From Acidobacteriota bacterium (lineage in GTDB: Bacteria; Acidobacteriota; Holophagae; Holophagales; Holophagaceae): 64,000 nucleotides of DNA. This document shows, one piece after another, positions 24,600 to 32,720 of this stretch (positions are counted from its first letter, which is position 1; the number at the start of each line of letters is the position of its first letter). The notes beneath the pieces are model-generated. The model searched no databases. It was given only the letters and a program-made list of their open reading frames with translations, and was not told the DNA's origin. The stretch is from assembly GCA_016192145.1 (NCBI GenBank), contig JACPUT010000005.1:62001-126000 (forward strand). The letters run 5' to 3'. The position numbers were made by a program, and so were the translations under genes.

Positions 24600-24657
24600 T
24601 CCCTCCCGCTTTTTCCTTTCATCCTGTTCATCGGTTTTTCATCCTGTCCATCCTGTT
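24529..24657. repeat. AGGATG/CATCCT inverted repeat overlapping scpB 3' end
   Basis: A perfect 17-bp inverted repeat: 24529-24545 (inside scpB) pairs with 24641-24657 (intergenic). Additional ATCCTGTTC and CATCCTG words lie around each arm. The left arm supplies codons of the ScpB C-terminal tail. Confidence 0.75.
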
Positions 24658-24675
24658 CCCACCCCGGCCCCGCTG

Positions 24676-25557
24676 ATGCCCAACTCTAAATTCAAAGGCT
24701 GGACCCGCCCCGGCCCCACGCCCCCCGGCGGCGTGGAGCTGGAGGAAGACGAGACCCTCGACTACCTCTGCGGCCACTACCGGATCTTCCAATACGCCAA
24801 GGGACACCGCTTCAGCGTGGACGACATCTTCCTGGGCTGGTTCGCCACCTGCTGGTGCCCCCGCATCGACCGGTACGCGGATCTCGGCAGCGGCATCGGC
24901 AGCGTGGGGATGACGGTGGCGTGGCGGGCCCCCGGCGCCCGAATCCATACGGTGGAAGCCCAGGACATCAGCGTGCGCCTCGCCCGCAAGAGCGTGGCCT
25001 ACAACGGGCTCGCGGATCGCTACACGATCCACGAGGGGGATCTTAGGAACAACGATCTCGCCGCCTTCGGGCCCTTCGACCTCGTCACGGGCTCACCGCC
25101 CTACTGGCCCGTGGGCAGCCGCGTGGAGGCCAACCACCCCCAGGCCATTCCGGCGCGCTTGGAAGTGCGCGGCGACATCGGCGACTACGCTCGGGCCGCC
25201 GCCCAGCTCCTGGCCCCCGGCGGCGTCTTCGCCTGCGTGTTCCCCACGGAGCAATCCGCCCGGGCCGAGGCGGCCTACCGCGACGCGGGCCTCACCCTGC
25301 TCCACGTGCAGGACGTGATCTTCAAGGAGGGCGAGGCCTACGGGGTGAGCTTCTTCGCGGGCAGCCGCAGCGTGGATCTGCCCGAGGCCGTGAACGCCAA
25401 TCCCGGCTTTCCCGTGGCCAGTGCCCCCATCACCATCCGCCGCAAGGACAACAGCGTGGATCCGGGCATCGCCGCCGTGCGCCTGGCCCTGGGCTTCCCC
25501 CCGGGGCTCATGCTGGAGGCGCCGGTGCCCCCGGAGAAGCGGTTCGGGAGCGCCTAG
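24676..25557 (+). CDS. tRNA1(Val) adenine-N6 methyltransferase-like protein (TrmN6 family)
   Basis: A 293-residue methyltransferase. The N-terminus has RIFQYAKGHRFSVDDIFLGW, the signature opening of TrmN6/YfiC. The SAM motif is YADLGSGIGSVGM and the catalytic box is GSPPYWP, where Ser replaces Asn of the usual NPPY but SPPY also occurs in amino-methyltransferases. The family methylates A37 of tRNA1(Val). It is translated from ATG 24676, downstream of scpB and the ATCCTGT repeat. Confidence 0.82.
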   Translation: MPNSKFKGWTRPGPTPPGGVELEEDETLDYLCGHYRIFQYAKGHRFSVDDIFLGWFATCWCPRIDRYADLGSGIGSVGMTVAWRAPGARIHTVEAQDISVRLARKSVAYNGLADRYTIHEGDLRNNDLAAFGPFDLVTGSPPYWPVGSRVEANHPQAIPARLEVRGDIGDYARAAAQLLAPGGVFACVFPTEQSARAEAAYRDAGLTLLHVQDVIFKEGEAYGVSFFAGSRSVDLPEAVNANPGFPVASAPITIRRKDNSVDPGIAAVRLALGFPPGLMLEAPVPPEKRFGSA

Positions 25558-25564
25558 CGCCTTC

Positions 25565-25580
25565 TGGCACGGCCCTCGCC
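25565..25580 (+). promoter_or_regulatory. Candidate sigma-54 promoter of motA-motB
   Basis: TGGCAC (25565-25570), five bases, then TCGCC; the invariant GG (25566-25567) and GC (25578-25579) have the canonical 10-base spacing. It lies about 50 bp before motA. Sigma-54 control of motor genes is common in flagellated bacteria. Confidence 0.5.
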
Positions 25581-25629
25581 AATTCATGGGGATTTTCTGC
25601 CCGTCCCGATAAGGGACCTGGAGTCTCCC

Positions 25630-26397
25630 ATGGATCGTGGAACCTGGATCGGCCTGCTTTTGGGCATCACCCTGCTGGGGGTCGCCATCGGCTTCGGGCC
25701 GACGCCCCGGATCTTCTTCCACCCGGCCAGCACCATGGTGGTGGTGGGAGGCATCATCGCCGCCACCTTCATCCGCTTTCCGCTGAGCCACGTGGCCGGG
25801 GCCTTCCCCATCGCCAGCCGAGCCTTCTTCACCCGGGTGCCGGAACCCCAGGAAGTGGTGCGTCAGATCGTGGGCCTGGCCCAGATCGCCAAGCGCGCGG
25901 GCACCAATAACCTGGAGAAGCAGGCGAACCTGGAAGGTTTCCTGGGCCAAGGGCTGAGGATGGTCGTGGACCGGATCGATCGGGAGCTGATCGAAGACCG
26001 CCTCCTGCGGGAGATCCAGTCCACTCAGGAGCGCCACTCCCAGGGGCAGGAGATCTTCCGCTTCATCGCCACGGCCGCCCCCAGCTTCGGCATGGTGGGC
26101 ACCCTCATCGGCATGGTGCAGCTCTTCGCCACCATGAAGGATCCCTCGGGCGTGGGCAATGCCATGGCCCTCTCCCTCCTCTCCACGCTCTATGGCGCGG
26201 TGATCGCCTACCTCTTCGCCATCCCCGTGGCGGGCAAGCTGGAGGTCCGGAGCCGCGAGGAGCTCCAGGTGAAACGGCTCATGCTCGAAGGCGTGATGGG
26301 CATCCAGGCGGAAATGAACCCCGCCCTCCTGGAGAGCCAGCTCAACGCCCACCTGGCCCCGCACAAGCAGGTGCGCCTCCACGCCGGCGCGAGGTAG
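25630..26397 (+). CDS. motA: Flagellar motor stator protein MotA
   Basis: A 255-residue MotA/PomA-type proton or sodium channel subunit. Four membrane segments are visible: at 8-25, 34-50, about 155-175 (TAAPSFGMVGTLIGMVQLF) and about 185-205 (ALLSTLYGAVIAYLFAIPVAG without the first residues). The cytoplasmic loop between the second and third carries the charged residues that contact FliG. It forms an operon with motB 3 bp downstream. A sigma-54-like promoter lies upstream and the start has GGAGTCTCCC before the ATG. Confidence 0.93.
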   Translation: MDRGTWIGLLLGITLLGVAIGFGPTPRIFFHPASTMVVVGGIIAATFIRFPLSHVAGAFPIASRAFFTRVPEPQEVVRQIVGLAQIAKRAGTNNLEKQANLEGFLGQGLRMVVDRIDRELIEDRLLREIQSTQERHSQGQEIFRFIATAAPSFGMVGTLIGMVQLFATMKDPSGVGNAMALSLLSTLYGAVIAYLFAIPVAGKLEVRSREELQVKRLMLEGVMGIQAEMNPALLESQLNAHLAPHKQVRLHAGAR

Positions 26398-26400
26398 GCC

Positions 26401-27078
26401 GTGACCCGCGCCCCTTCCAGCCGCTTCCTCCGCCGCAAGGATGACTTCGAGGGGCTCTGGCTCATCACCTTCGCGGATCTGATGGTGCAGCTCATGGCCT
26501 TCTTCGCCCTCGTCTACAGCTTTGGGGCGCAGGATCAGGCCAAGATGCAGCAGGTGCTGGAGAGCATGCGCAAGGCCCTGGGCGTGCAGGCGGAACCCGC
26601 CAACGGCATCCTGCCCGGCACGGGCGCCCTGGACCCCACCAAGGCTTCGGATCTGGAGAAGGCGCTCACCGAGGCCATGTCCCAGGAGGGGCCCGACAAG
26701 GGGGTGCGCATGCGCATCGTCACCTTCCGCGGCAGCCTCTCCTTCGAGAACGGAAGCGCCGTCATCGCCCCCGGCAGCGCCTTTCTTCTGGATCGCATCG
26801 CCAAACTCACAGGGGACTATCCCGGCTTCACCCTGATCTGCGAAGGCCATGCCGCCCCCGCCGAACGGGACCGGCTGAACGGCGGCGATGCCCTCTCCCT
26901 CAGCAGTGCCCGGGCGCAGAACGCCATGCGGGAGCTCCTCAAGCGCGGCGTGCCCGGCAGCATCATCGCCCTGGAAGCCCACGGCGACACCAAGGCCGAA
27001 GGGGACACCACCAGCCCCGAGGGAAAGGCGCTCCACCAGGAGGTGAAGTTCCGGTTCCAGCGGGTGGCGGAGCGGTAG
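26401..27078 (+). CDS. motB: Flagellar motor stator protein MotB
   Basis: A 225-residue stator subunit beginning at GTG 26401. A single N-terminal membrane helix carries the essential ion-binding Asp about 26 in FADLMVQLMAFFALVYSFG. The C-terminal OmpA-like domain binds peptidoglycan (SFENGSAVIAPGSAFLLDRI, then LICEGHAA and LSSARAQNAMRELLKRGV). It is coupled to motA. The stop codon TAG begins a GGAGGCTGGAG-type repeat. Confidence 0.93.
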   Translation: MTRAPSSRFLRRKDDFEGLWLITFADLMVQLMAFFALVYSFGAQDQAKMQQVLESMRKALGVQAEPANGILPGTGALDPTKASDLEKALTEAMSQEGPDKGVRMRIVTFRGSLSFENGSAVIAPGSAFLLDRIAKLTGDYPGFTLICEGHAAPAERDRLNGGDALSLSSARAQNAMRELLKRGVPGSIIALEAHGDTKAEGDTTSPEGKALHQEVKFRFQRVAER

Positions 27079-27206
27079 GCTGGAGGCCGGAGACTGCAGG
27101 CAAGAGGTTGGAATTCGGTGCGGCCGATCGGCCGCACCACCCATCAGTGAACGGGCGCCCCTTGGGGCGCCCGCACCGTTGGAGGCTCCAGCCTCCGGTC
27201 TACTCT
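27076..27206. repeat. GGCTGGAGGCCGGAG-type inverted repeat between motB and yebC
   Basis: Left part TAGGCTGGAGGCCGGAGACT starts at the motB stop codon, and right part GGAGGCTCCAGCCTCCGGTC (from about 27180) is an approximate reverse complement. The middle holds GGTGCGGCCGATCGGCCGCACC, written in two halves a perfect palindrome, and GGGCGCCCCTTGGGGCGCCC. The same word family is inserted in-frame in the pseudouridine synthase at 56989-57076. Confidence 0.75.
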
Positions 27207-27209
27207 GAC

Positions 27210-27938
27210 CTACTCTTCCTCGTCGTACTCGGCGTTGTGCCACACGTTCTGCACGTCGTCGTTGTCCTCGACGGTGTCCAGGAACTTGAGGAAGGACTTG
27301 AGCTTGTCGGGGCCCAGTTCCACGGAGGTGCTGGGGGCCATGATGATTTTGGCCTCGATGACGGGCAGGCCCGCCTTGTCCACGGCGGCCTTCACGGCCT
27401 CATAGGATTCAGGGGTGGTCTGGATGACCCAGGCGCCGCCCTCGTCCTTCACGTCGTCGGCGCCGGCTTCCAGGGCCACTTCCATGACCTTGTCCTCGGA
27501 GACCTCGGCGTCCACCACGATCTGGCCCTGCTTGGTGTAGAGGTAGGTGGCGCTGCCCACGGTGCCGAGCTCACCGTTGAACTTGGTGAAGTAGCTGCGG
27601 ATCTCGGGCGTGGTGCGGTTCTTGTTGTCCGTCATGGCCTCGATGATGATGGCCACGCCGCCGGGGAAGCGGCCTTCGTAGGTGATCTCCTCGTAGGTCA
27701 CGCCCTCGAGCTCGCCCGTGCCCTTCTTGATGGCCCGCTCCCAGTTGTCCTTGGGCATGTTGGCGCCCTTGGCCGTGTCCACCGCCAGGCGGAGACGGGG
27801 GTTCGTGCCCACATCACCCCCGCCCAGGCGGGCGGCCACGGTGATTTCCTTCAGGATGCGGGTGAAGATCTTGCCGCGCTTGGCGTCGGCAGCACCCTTC
27901 TTGTGCTTGATGGTGCTCCATTTGCTGTGTCCAGACAT
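27210..27938 (-). CDS. yebC: YebC/PmpR-family protein
   Basis: A 242-residue protein with the YebC N-terminal signature [20 protein letters not shown]. YebC-family proteins are reported as transcriptional regulators (PmpR) and, in some lineages, as factors that help ribosomes through polyproline stretches. The C-terminal acidic [18 protein letters not shown] tail is typical. AAGGAGAA precedes ATG 27936-27938. A perfect hairpin lies in its leader. Confidence 0.95.
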   Translation of the reverse strand: MSGHSKWSTIKHKKGAADAKRGKIFTRILKEITVAARLGGGDVGTNPRLRLAVDTAKGANMPKDNWERAIKKGTGELEGVTYEEITYEGRFPGGVAIIIEAMTDNKNRTTPEIRSYFTKFNGELGTVGSATYLYTKQGQIVVDAEVSEDKVMEVALEAGADDVKDEGGAWVIQTTPESYEAVKAAVDKAGLPVIEAKIIMAPSTSVELGPDKLKSFLKFLDTVEDNDDVQNVWHNAEYDEEE

Positions 27939-27973
27939 CGAGGCATTCTCCTTCGATCAATGGTTCCGGCTCG

Positions 27974-28009
27974 TTCAGCAATCGCACCGCAAGCGACGCG
28001 ATTGCTGAA
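27974..28009. promoter_or_regulatory. Leader hairpin upstream of yebC
   Basis: TTCAGCAATCGC (27974-27985) and GCGATTGCTGAA (27998-28009) form a perfect 12-bp stem with a 12-nt loop, 36-71 bp before the yebC start. No T-run follows leftward, so it is more likely a leader or operator structure than a terminator. Confidence 0.45.
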
Positions 28010-28013
28010 GGGT

Positions 28014-28032
28014 AAAAAGCATTTTTCAATGC
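28014..28032 (-). terminator. Terminator after the TPR protein gene
   Basis: On the - strand GCATT-GAAA-AATGC is followed by TTTTT (28014-28018 on the complement). A larger GC hairpin CAGCGGAA/TTCCGCTG precedes it. Together they end the 28072 gene before yebC. Confidence 0.7.
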
Positions 28033-28071
28033 AGCGGAATCGTCGCGCAGCGGCGGTTCCGCTGGGAGGGT

Positions 28072-28791
28072 TCAGCCGCGCAGGGCGCGGCGGGAGATGC
28101 GGGCGAAGGGAGGCGGCTCCTGCATGATCTTGGGCCGCTCCAGCAGGAACTGGTACCACTGCTCCCCGTAGACCTTCATCTTCATGGCCTTGCCGTTCTG
28201 GAGCAGGTTGCGGTTGGTGATGAGGCGCTCGTCGTCCTTGCAGACCTTGAGGCCCTTGTTGAGGGTCTCGATGGCCTGGTCGCGGTCGCCCATCTCCACG
28301 AGGAGGTAGGCGTACACGGCGTAGAGGAGGCTCTCCTTCTTGGCCGTCTTGAGGCAGAGTTCGAAGGTTTCCCGGGCGGCCTTCTTCTCCCCCCGCTGGT
28401 ACTGGAGGATGGCCAGCATGGCCTTGGCGATGTAGTGGTGCATGGAGGCGCTGCGGAGGAGGGGCTCGGCCTCATCCTTCTTCTGGCGCATGTACTGGAT
28501 CACGCCGATCTGTCCATCGATGCTCCCCTTCACGAGGAACTGGCGGGGACCCAGCTTGTAGCCCTCCTTCATGATCTCGATGGCGGGATCGAACTTCTGC
28601 TTCTTCAGCAGTTCACCCGCGCGGCCGAAGATCTCCTCCAGCTCCGACTGCACTTTGCGGCCCAGGTAGATGAAGAGGGCACCGCCGCCCACGATCCCGG
28701 AGGGGATGGTGAGCCACAGCGGCATGGTAAGCAGACGCCCGAGGATCGCCACGGCGATGGCCAATCCAAGGCTCAAAAGCAGGTTGATCAC
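28072..28791 (-). CDS. Membrane-anchored TPR-like protein
   Basis: A 239-residue protein with two N-terminal membrane segments (LLLSLGLAIAVAILGRLL and WLTIPSGIVGGGALFIYLG) and a cytoplasmic helical-repeat region from about residue 55. The repeats look like TPRs: AGELLKKQKFDPAIEIMKEG, AMLAILQYQRGEKKAARETF and AYLLVEMGDRDQAIETLNKG. It probably serves as a protein-interaction scaffold. No partner can be named; ybeY lies upstream on the same strand 129 bp away. Confidence 0.75.
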   Translation of the reverse strand: MINLLLSLGLAIAVAILGRLLTMPLWLTIPSGIVGGGALFIYLGRKVQSELEEIFGRAGELLKKQKFDPAIEIMKEGYKLGPRQFLVKGSIDGQIGVIQYMRQKKDEAEPLLRSASMHHYIAKAMLAILQYQRGEKKAARETFELCLKTAKKESLLYAVYAYLLVEMGDRDQAIETLNKGLKVCKDDERLITNRNLLQNGKAMKMKVYGEQWYQFLLERPKIMQEPPPFARISRRALRG

Positions 28792-28874
28792 GCAGACCCC
28801 TCGCAGGCCCCAAGTTCAGGCCAAGGAATCATTCTATCGAAGCCCAGGTCCCGCGTCAGTCACTTAGCATCCTG

Positions 28875-28903
28875 ACCACCGGTCCTCAGGGACCGGTGGC
28901 CTT
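28875..28903. terminator. Hairpin between ybeY and the TPR gene
   Basis: CCACCGGTCC and GGACCGGTGG form a perfect 10-bp stem with a CTCAG loop downstream of ybeY. There is no T-run, so it is a weak terminator candidate. Confidence 0.4.
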
Positions 28904-28920
28904 GATGGAGTGGGGGCCTT

Positions 28921-29661
28921 TCAGGCGATGATGCCGCTCCGGGTGGCCGTGGGCCGACGCTTGCGGACGGTGCGCTTGGCCGCGGGGGCCGCATCCTTGC
29001 GGGGGCGACCGGGGCCGCGCTTGGGCGTTTCCGCGAGGCGCACGGCGGCCTTCGCCTTGGGTCCGGTCTTGCGGGTCTTGTCGCGCTCTTTGCGCGTCTC
29101 CTCCCGGCGGGTGAGCGCGGCCGCGGCGCGGCCCGTGACGACGACGCGGCTGCCATCCTTCAGCTTCTTCACCTTGCTGCCCGGCTTGCGCCCGCGTTTG
29201 AGGTTCATGGGCAATGGTTCTTCGGAGAGGAAAGCTTTCTCGAGTTCTGCCTGCAGCGACATCATTTCGCCATTGTCCTTCTCATGATCATGGCCACAGA
29301 GGTGCAGGAACCCGTGAATGATCAGCGTCTCCACCTCGCGCCGACGGCTCACGCCTAGTTTTTTCGCCATCTTCTCCGCCACGGGAAGGCTGATGACGAT
29401 GTCGCCCAGGTGTGGGAATTCCCCCTCCCCAGGCTCGGTGGGGAAGCTCAGCACATCCGTGGTGGTGTTTTTTCCACGATGTTCGCGATTGAGCTTCCGC
29501 ATGCCGCGATCATCGACATAGGTGATGGACACGCCCATTGCTTTCGGCGCGAGCCGATCCCTGAGGTTTCTCAAGAGATCGCCGAGCGTTTGCTCCCCGG
29601 GCCCACGCAACTTGCTCCGGCTTGACCAATCGATCTCAAACGGCAGATGTCCCTGGTTCAT
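28921..29661 (-). CDS. ybeY: Endoribonuclease YbeY with AT-hook-like basic tail
   Basis: A 246-residue protein. Residues 1-155 are a standard YbeY, a metalloenzyme in 16S rRNA maturation and ribosome quality control, with zinc motif HGFLHLCGHDH and NREHRGKNTTTDVLSFP. Residues ~160-246 form an Arg/Lys/Ala-rich extension with RGRKPGS and KRGPGRPRKD, resembling AT-hooks. The tail keeps the high GC3 of the gene. ATG 29659-29661 follows AAGGAGG at ideal spacing, better than the upstream in-frame ATG. YbeY is normally ~150-170 residues. Confidence 0.92.
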   Translation of the reverse strand: MNQGHLPFEIDWSSRSKLRGPGEQTLGDLLRNLRDRLAPKAMGVSITYVDDRGMRKLNREHRGKNTTTDVLSFPTEPGEGEFPHLGDIVISLPVAEKMAKKLGVSRRREVETLIIHGFLHLCGHDHEKDNGEMMSLQAELEKAFLSEEPLPMNLKRGRKPGSKVKKLKDGSRVVVTGRAAAALTRREETRKERDKTRKTGPKAKAAVRLAETPKRGPGRPRKDAAPAAKRTVRKRRPTATRSGIIA

Positions 29662-29697
29662 CACGTCCTCCTTAACATTCATCTCGGTATGGGCTTA

Positions 29698-29724
29698 ATT
29701 TTAACTCCTCGTTTGCGTTGTCAA
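29698..29724 (-). promoter_or_regulatory. Candidate sigma-70 promoter of ybeY
   Basis: On the - strand TTGACA (29719-29724) and TAAAAT (29698-29703) are separated by 15 bp, slightly short. A start point near 29691 would give a leader of about 30 nt ahead of AAGGAGG. The 214-bp divergent region 29662-29875 is the most AT-rich stretch in the window and has no other gene. Confidence 0.5.
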
Positions 29725-29875
29725 CATCAGAAAAAAATTGATGACACTTTCTTTACCTTGATTTGCATATTTTTGTCATAGATCCCACGCAAAATCGCCC
29801 AAACACCTTGTTTTTCGTTCAATTTCGGTCACTTCAAAGAAGTTCAAGGCCAACTTCCGCCCTCACCTGCCGCCC

Positions 29876-30469
29876 ATGGGAGACTGGGGCATGGCCCTTC
29901 CCGCTTCCCTACGCCCCGCCCTGAACCAGTACCTGGACCTGCTCAACCGCTGGAACAACACCCATGCCCTCACGGCCCTGCCCCCGGCGGCCCGCCGGGA
30001 AGAGCTGCTGGAGGACGCGGCCCCCTTGCTCCCTTTCCTGGACGGGCTCCCTGCCGGAGCCCGCGTCGTCGATCTCGGAACCGGCATGGGCTGCCCGGCA
30101 ATCGTACTGGCCTTGGCGCGCCCCGATCTCGAAGTGGTGGGGATCGACTCCGCGGGCAAGAAAATGGCCTTCCTCCGCCAAGCCGCCCTGGAAATGGGGC
30201 TAAAAAACCTCAAGGCCCTCCATGGCCGCTTCGATCAACTCCCTCCCCAGGCAGGGGATCTGGGAGTCGCGAAGGCCCTCGCCCCCCTGGACCAGCTCCT
30301 GGGCTGGTGGGGTCGGCACGGCAAACCGGGGACGCCCTTCCTGGCCCTCAAGGGTTCCGGCTGGGAGGAGGAACCCAAGCGGGATGGCTGGTCCTACACT
30401 CCCCACCCTTACACCCTCCCCACAAGGGGGCGGCGCGTCCTCGTGGAAGCAGTTCCCAACTCCCGATGA
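29876..30469 (+). CDS. rsmG: 16S rRNA (guanine527-N7)-methyltransferase
   Basis: A 197-residue RsmG/GidB methyltransferase. The N-terminal helix YLDLLNRWNNTHALTAL matches the family opening, and the SAM site is VVDLGTGMGCPAIVLALARP followed by GIDSAGKKMAFLRQAALEMG. The C-terminal half is shorter than in E. coli. Start is ATG 29876 or ATG 29891, the latter with GGGAGA upstream; they differ by five residues. The stop codon lies inside the left arm of the following palindrome. Confidence 0.9.
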   Translation: MGDWGMALPASLRPALNQYLDLLNRWNNTHALTALPPAARREELLEDAAPLLPFLDGLPAGARVVDLGTGMGCPAIVLALARPDLEVVGIDSAGKKMAFLRQAALEMGLKNLKALHGRFDQLPPQAGDLGVAKALAPLDQLLGWWGRHGKPGTPFLALKGSGWEEEPKRDGWSYTPHPYTLPTRGRRVLVEAVPNSR

Positions 30470-30504
30470 AATAGGGCCCCGCGAGGGGCCCTATTTCATC
30501 GGGA
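30461..30504. terminator. Bidirectional terminator-like palindrome at the rsmG stop
   Basis: A perfect 20-bp stem (30461-30480 with 30485-30504) with a GCGA tetraloop. It spans the rsmG stop codon and separates convergent genes. It lacks a long T-run on either side. Confidence 0.7.
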
Positions 30505-30514
30505 GGCGAAAAGC

Positions 30515-31708
30515 TTAGCGAGTGACGGAATCCCCGATGCGGAGTTCCTCGGTGGTGCGGAGGACGCGGCAGGTGGCGGTGCGCTCGCCGAGGCGGACCA
30601 CGATCACCTGGCCCACGTAATGGGTGGTGCGTTGGGTCTCGGGCTTCTTGCCGGGTTTCACTTCGAAGTCGCGGATGCGCACGGAGAGGAGCACATCGCC
30701 CACGGTGAGGCCATCCCGCTCGCCCTTGTCGACGATGACCAGCTCGCCGGCACCCGCCTGCTCGTGGCCGTCGCGGGAGTAGATGACCGTGGCGGTGCCC
30801 CGGGGATCGAGCTTGACGGGATCCTGGGTGTCGGTACGGAGCTGCAGCACCATGTTGGCGGGCTCCTCGAAGCGGACGAGGTGGGAGCCGACTTCCAGGC
30901 CATCCATGGCGCGCTCGATGACGGCCACACTTCCCTTTTCATGACTGACGGTGACGCGGACCACGCCGATCTGCTGGATGATGTCGCCCATCGGCTTCTT
31001 GTCATCCTTGCTGGAGGGGAAGGGGTGCTTGAAGCCGCGGGCCAAGGTGCGGAGCACCACGAAGCGATCGCCGACCTTCACGCCTTGGTTGACGCCGCCA
31101 TTGAGGTAGATCTGCTCGCCTTCGCCCAGGATGTGGCGATCCTCGCGACGGTTGTCCACCAGCTCGAAGGCACCGAGCTTCTTGTAGTGGGCATCGGCCC
31201 CTTCGGTGGCCAGGTAGGGCAGCTGCACGAAGTCCTGGTAGCTGAAGGCAAGCTCGGGACGGCGGACGGCGCTGGGGTCGGCGTGGATGGCGCTGCGGTC
31301 AGGCTGGAGACCCGCCACTTCCTCGGGCAGGGATTTGTCCGTGGCCACGGCGCGGGCCTGATCGATGACGATGGGATCGCCAGGGTAGATCCAGTGCGGA
31401 TCCTTGACCCACTGGTTCAGCTCCCAGATCTGGGGCCAGGCGTAGGGATTGCCCAGGTACTTGTTGGCCAGGTCCCAGAGGGTGTCCCCCTTCTGGACCA
31501 TGTGCACCTTGGACCCTTCGGGGAGGTTGAGCTCCTTGGGGTACTCCCACTTGGACTGATGGGCCTCCACCTTCACGGCGGCCCCAGCCTGGGCGAGGGT
31601 TTCCTGGGCCGTCAAGGAATTGGCTCCCATGGCCCCGAGTAGGGCCAGGGCCGGAGTCAGGATCCGGGCACATAGCCCGGCAGGACGCTGGCGCTTGGGT
31701 TCGAGCAT
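30515..31708 (-). CDS. Secreted LysM-domain protein
   Basis: A 397-residue exported protein. After a signal peptide (ILTPALALLGAMGANSLTAQ) a LysM domain spans about 68-115: HMVQKGDTLWDLANKYLGNP, then WPQIWELNQ and WIYPGDPIVI, a form common in acidobacteria-like LysM proteins. LysM binds peptidoglycan. The rest (120-397) is beta-rich with VKVGDRFVVLRTLARG and VGDVLLSVRIRDF and is not assigned. ATG 31706-31708 follows GGGGGAA. It directly follows the PfkB kinase, 37 bp apart. Confidence 0.83.
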   Translation of the reverse strand: MLEPKRQRPAGLCARILTPALALLGAMGANSLTAQETLAQAGAAVKVEAHQSKWEYPKELNLPEGSKVHMVQKGDTLWDLANKYLGNPYAWPQIWELNQWVKDPHWIYPGDPIVIDQARAVATDKSLPEEVAGLQPDRSAIHADPSAVRRPELAFSYQDFVQLPYLATEGADAHYKKLGAFELVDNRREDRHILGEGEQIYLNGGVNQGVKVGDRFVVLRTLARGFKHPFPSSKDDKKPMGDIIQQIGVVRVTVSHEKGSVAVIERAMDGLEVGSHLVRFEEPANMVLQLRTDTQDPVKLDPRGTATVIYSRDGHEQAGAGELVIVDKGERDGLTVGDVLLSVRIRDFEVKPGKKPETQRTTHYVGQVIVVRLGERTATCRVLRTTEELRIGDSVTR

Positions 31709-31744
31709 CGGTTCCCCCACCAAGAGGTCTGGAAGTTGGTGCAA

Positions 31745-32656
31745 TTATAGAGCTTCGACGCGGATCATGTCGGAAAAACTCGCCATCCTCGCGTTCAGTT
31801 CTTCATTTGTCAAACTCTCCAGGCGCTCGGTACTGAATCGCTCCACCGTAAAACTCGCCATGACGGTGCCGGCAAGTGTCGCGTGTTTGAGCGCCGGAGC
31901 ATCCATACGCCCAAGCCGTGCCAATTGACCGAGAAATCCTCCGGCGAAGGTGTCGCCGGCCCCGGTGGGGTCGAAAACATCCTCGAGGGGAAAGGCCGGG
32001 GCCGCGAAGATGCCCTCCGGGGTGAAGAGGGCCACCCCGTACTCCCCCCGTTTGACGACGAGGGTGCTGGGGCCCATCTCCCGGACCCGCCGGTAGGCCT
32101 TCAGGAGACTGTGCTCCCGGGTGAGTTCCCGCACCTCGGCGTCGTTCACCAGGAGGATGTCCACCTCCTTGAGGATGTTGGCCAGGGGTTCCGAGGCCCC
32201 TCGGATCCAATAGTTCATGGTGTCCAGGGCGATCCACTTAGGCCGGGTCTTCATCTGCTTGACCACGTCCAGCTGGAGCGTGGGGTCGATGTTCCCCAGG
32301 AAGAGGTAGTCGCTTTCCCGGAAATCCTGGGGAAGGTCGGGCTTGAAGTCCGCGAAGACATTCAGGTGGGTCTCAAGGGTTTTCGCCTCATTGAGGTCCC
32401 AGCCGTAGGCACCCTTCCAATGAAAGCTCTTGCCCGCCTTCTGGACAAGGCCGGAGAGGTCGATGTCGCGATTCTCGAAGGAACGCATCTGTTCGGGACC
32501 GAAGTCCTCGCCCACCACTGCCACCACCCGCACGGGCACGAAGCGGCTCGCGCTCAGGGAAAAGTAGCTGGCGCTGCCCCCCAGGACGCGATCCCGCCGC
32601 CCGAAGGGCGTCTCCACGTCATCAAAGGCCACGCTTCCAACAACCAACAAGGTCAT
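31745..32656 (-). CDS. PfkB-family carbohydrate/nucleoside kinase
   Basis: A 303-residue ribokinase-fold sugar kinase. It begins TLLVVGSVAFDDVETPFGRR, has GGSASYFSLSASRF and ends its active site with VFDPTGAGDTFAGGFLG, where Asp of GAGD is the catalytic base. Comparable bacterial proteins are annotated as adenosine- or sugar-kinase-like; the substrate is unknown. ATG 32654-32656 has GGAGAAAAG upstream. It lies between the Smr-like gene and the LysM gene on the same strand. Confidence 0.88.
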   Translation of the reverse strand: MTLLVVGSVAFDDVETPFGRRDRVLGGSASYFSLSASRFVPVRVVAVVGEDFGPEQMRSFENRDIDLSGLVQKAGKSFHWKGAYGWDLNEAKTLETHLNVFADFKPDLPQDFRESDYLFLGNIDPTLQLDVVKQMKTRPKWIALDTMNYWIRGASEPLANILKEVDILLVNDAEVRELTREHSLLKAYRRVREMGPSTLVVKRGEYGVALFTPEGIFAAPAFPLEDVFDPTGAGDTFAGGFLGQLARLGRMDAPALKHATLAGTVMASFTVERFSTERLESLTNEELNARMASFSDMIRVEAL

Positions 32657-32720
32657 CTTTTCTCCAAACAGGGGAACCCGAACCCTATCGGGATCCTCAT
32701 CATCAAGGCAAATACCGGGA

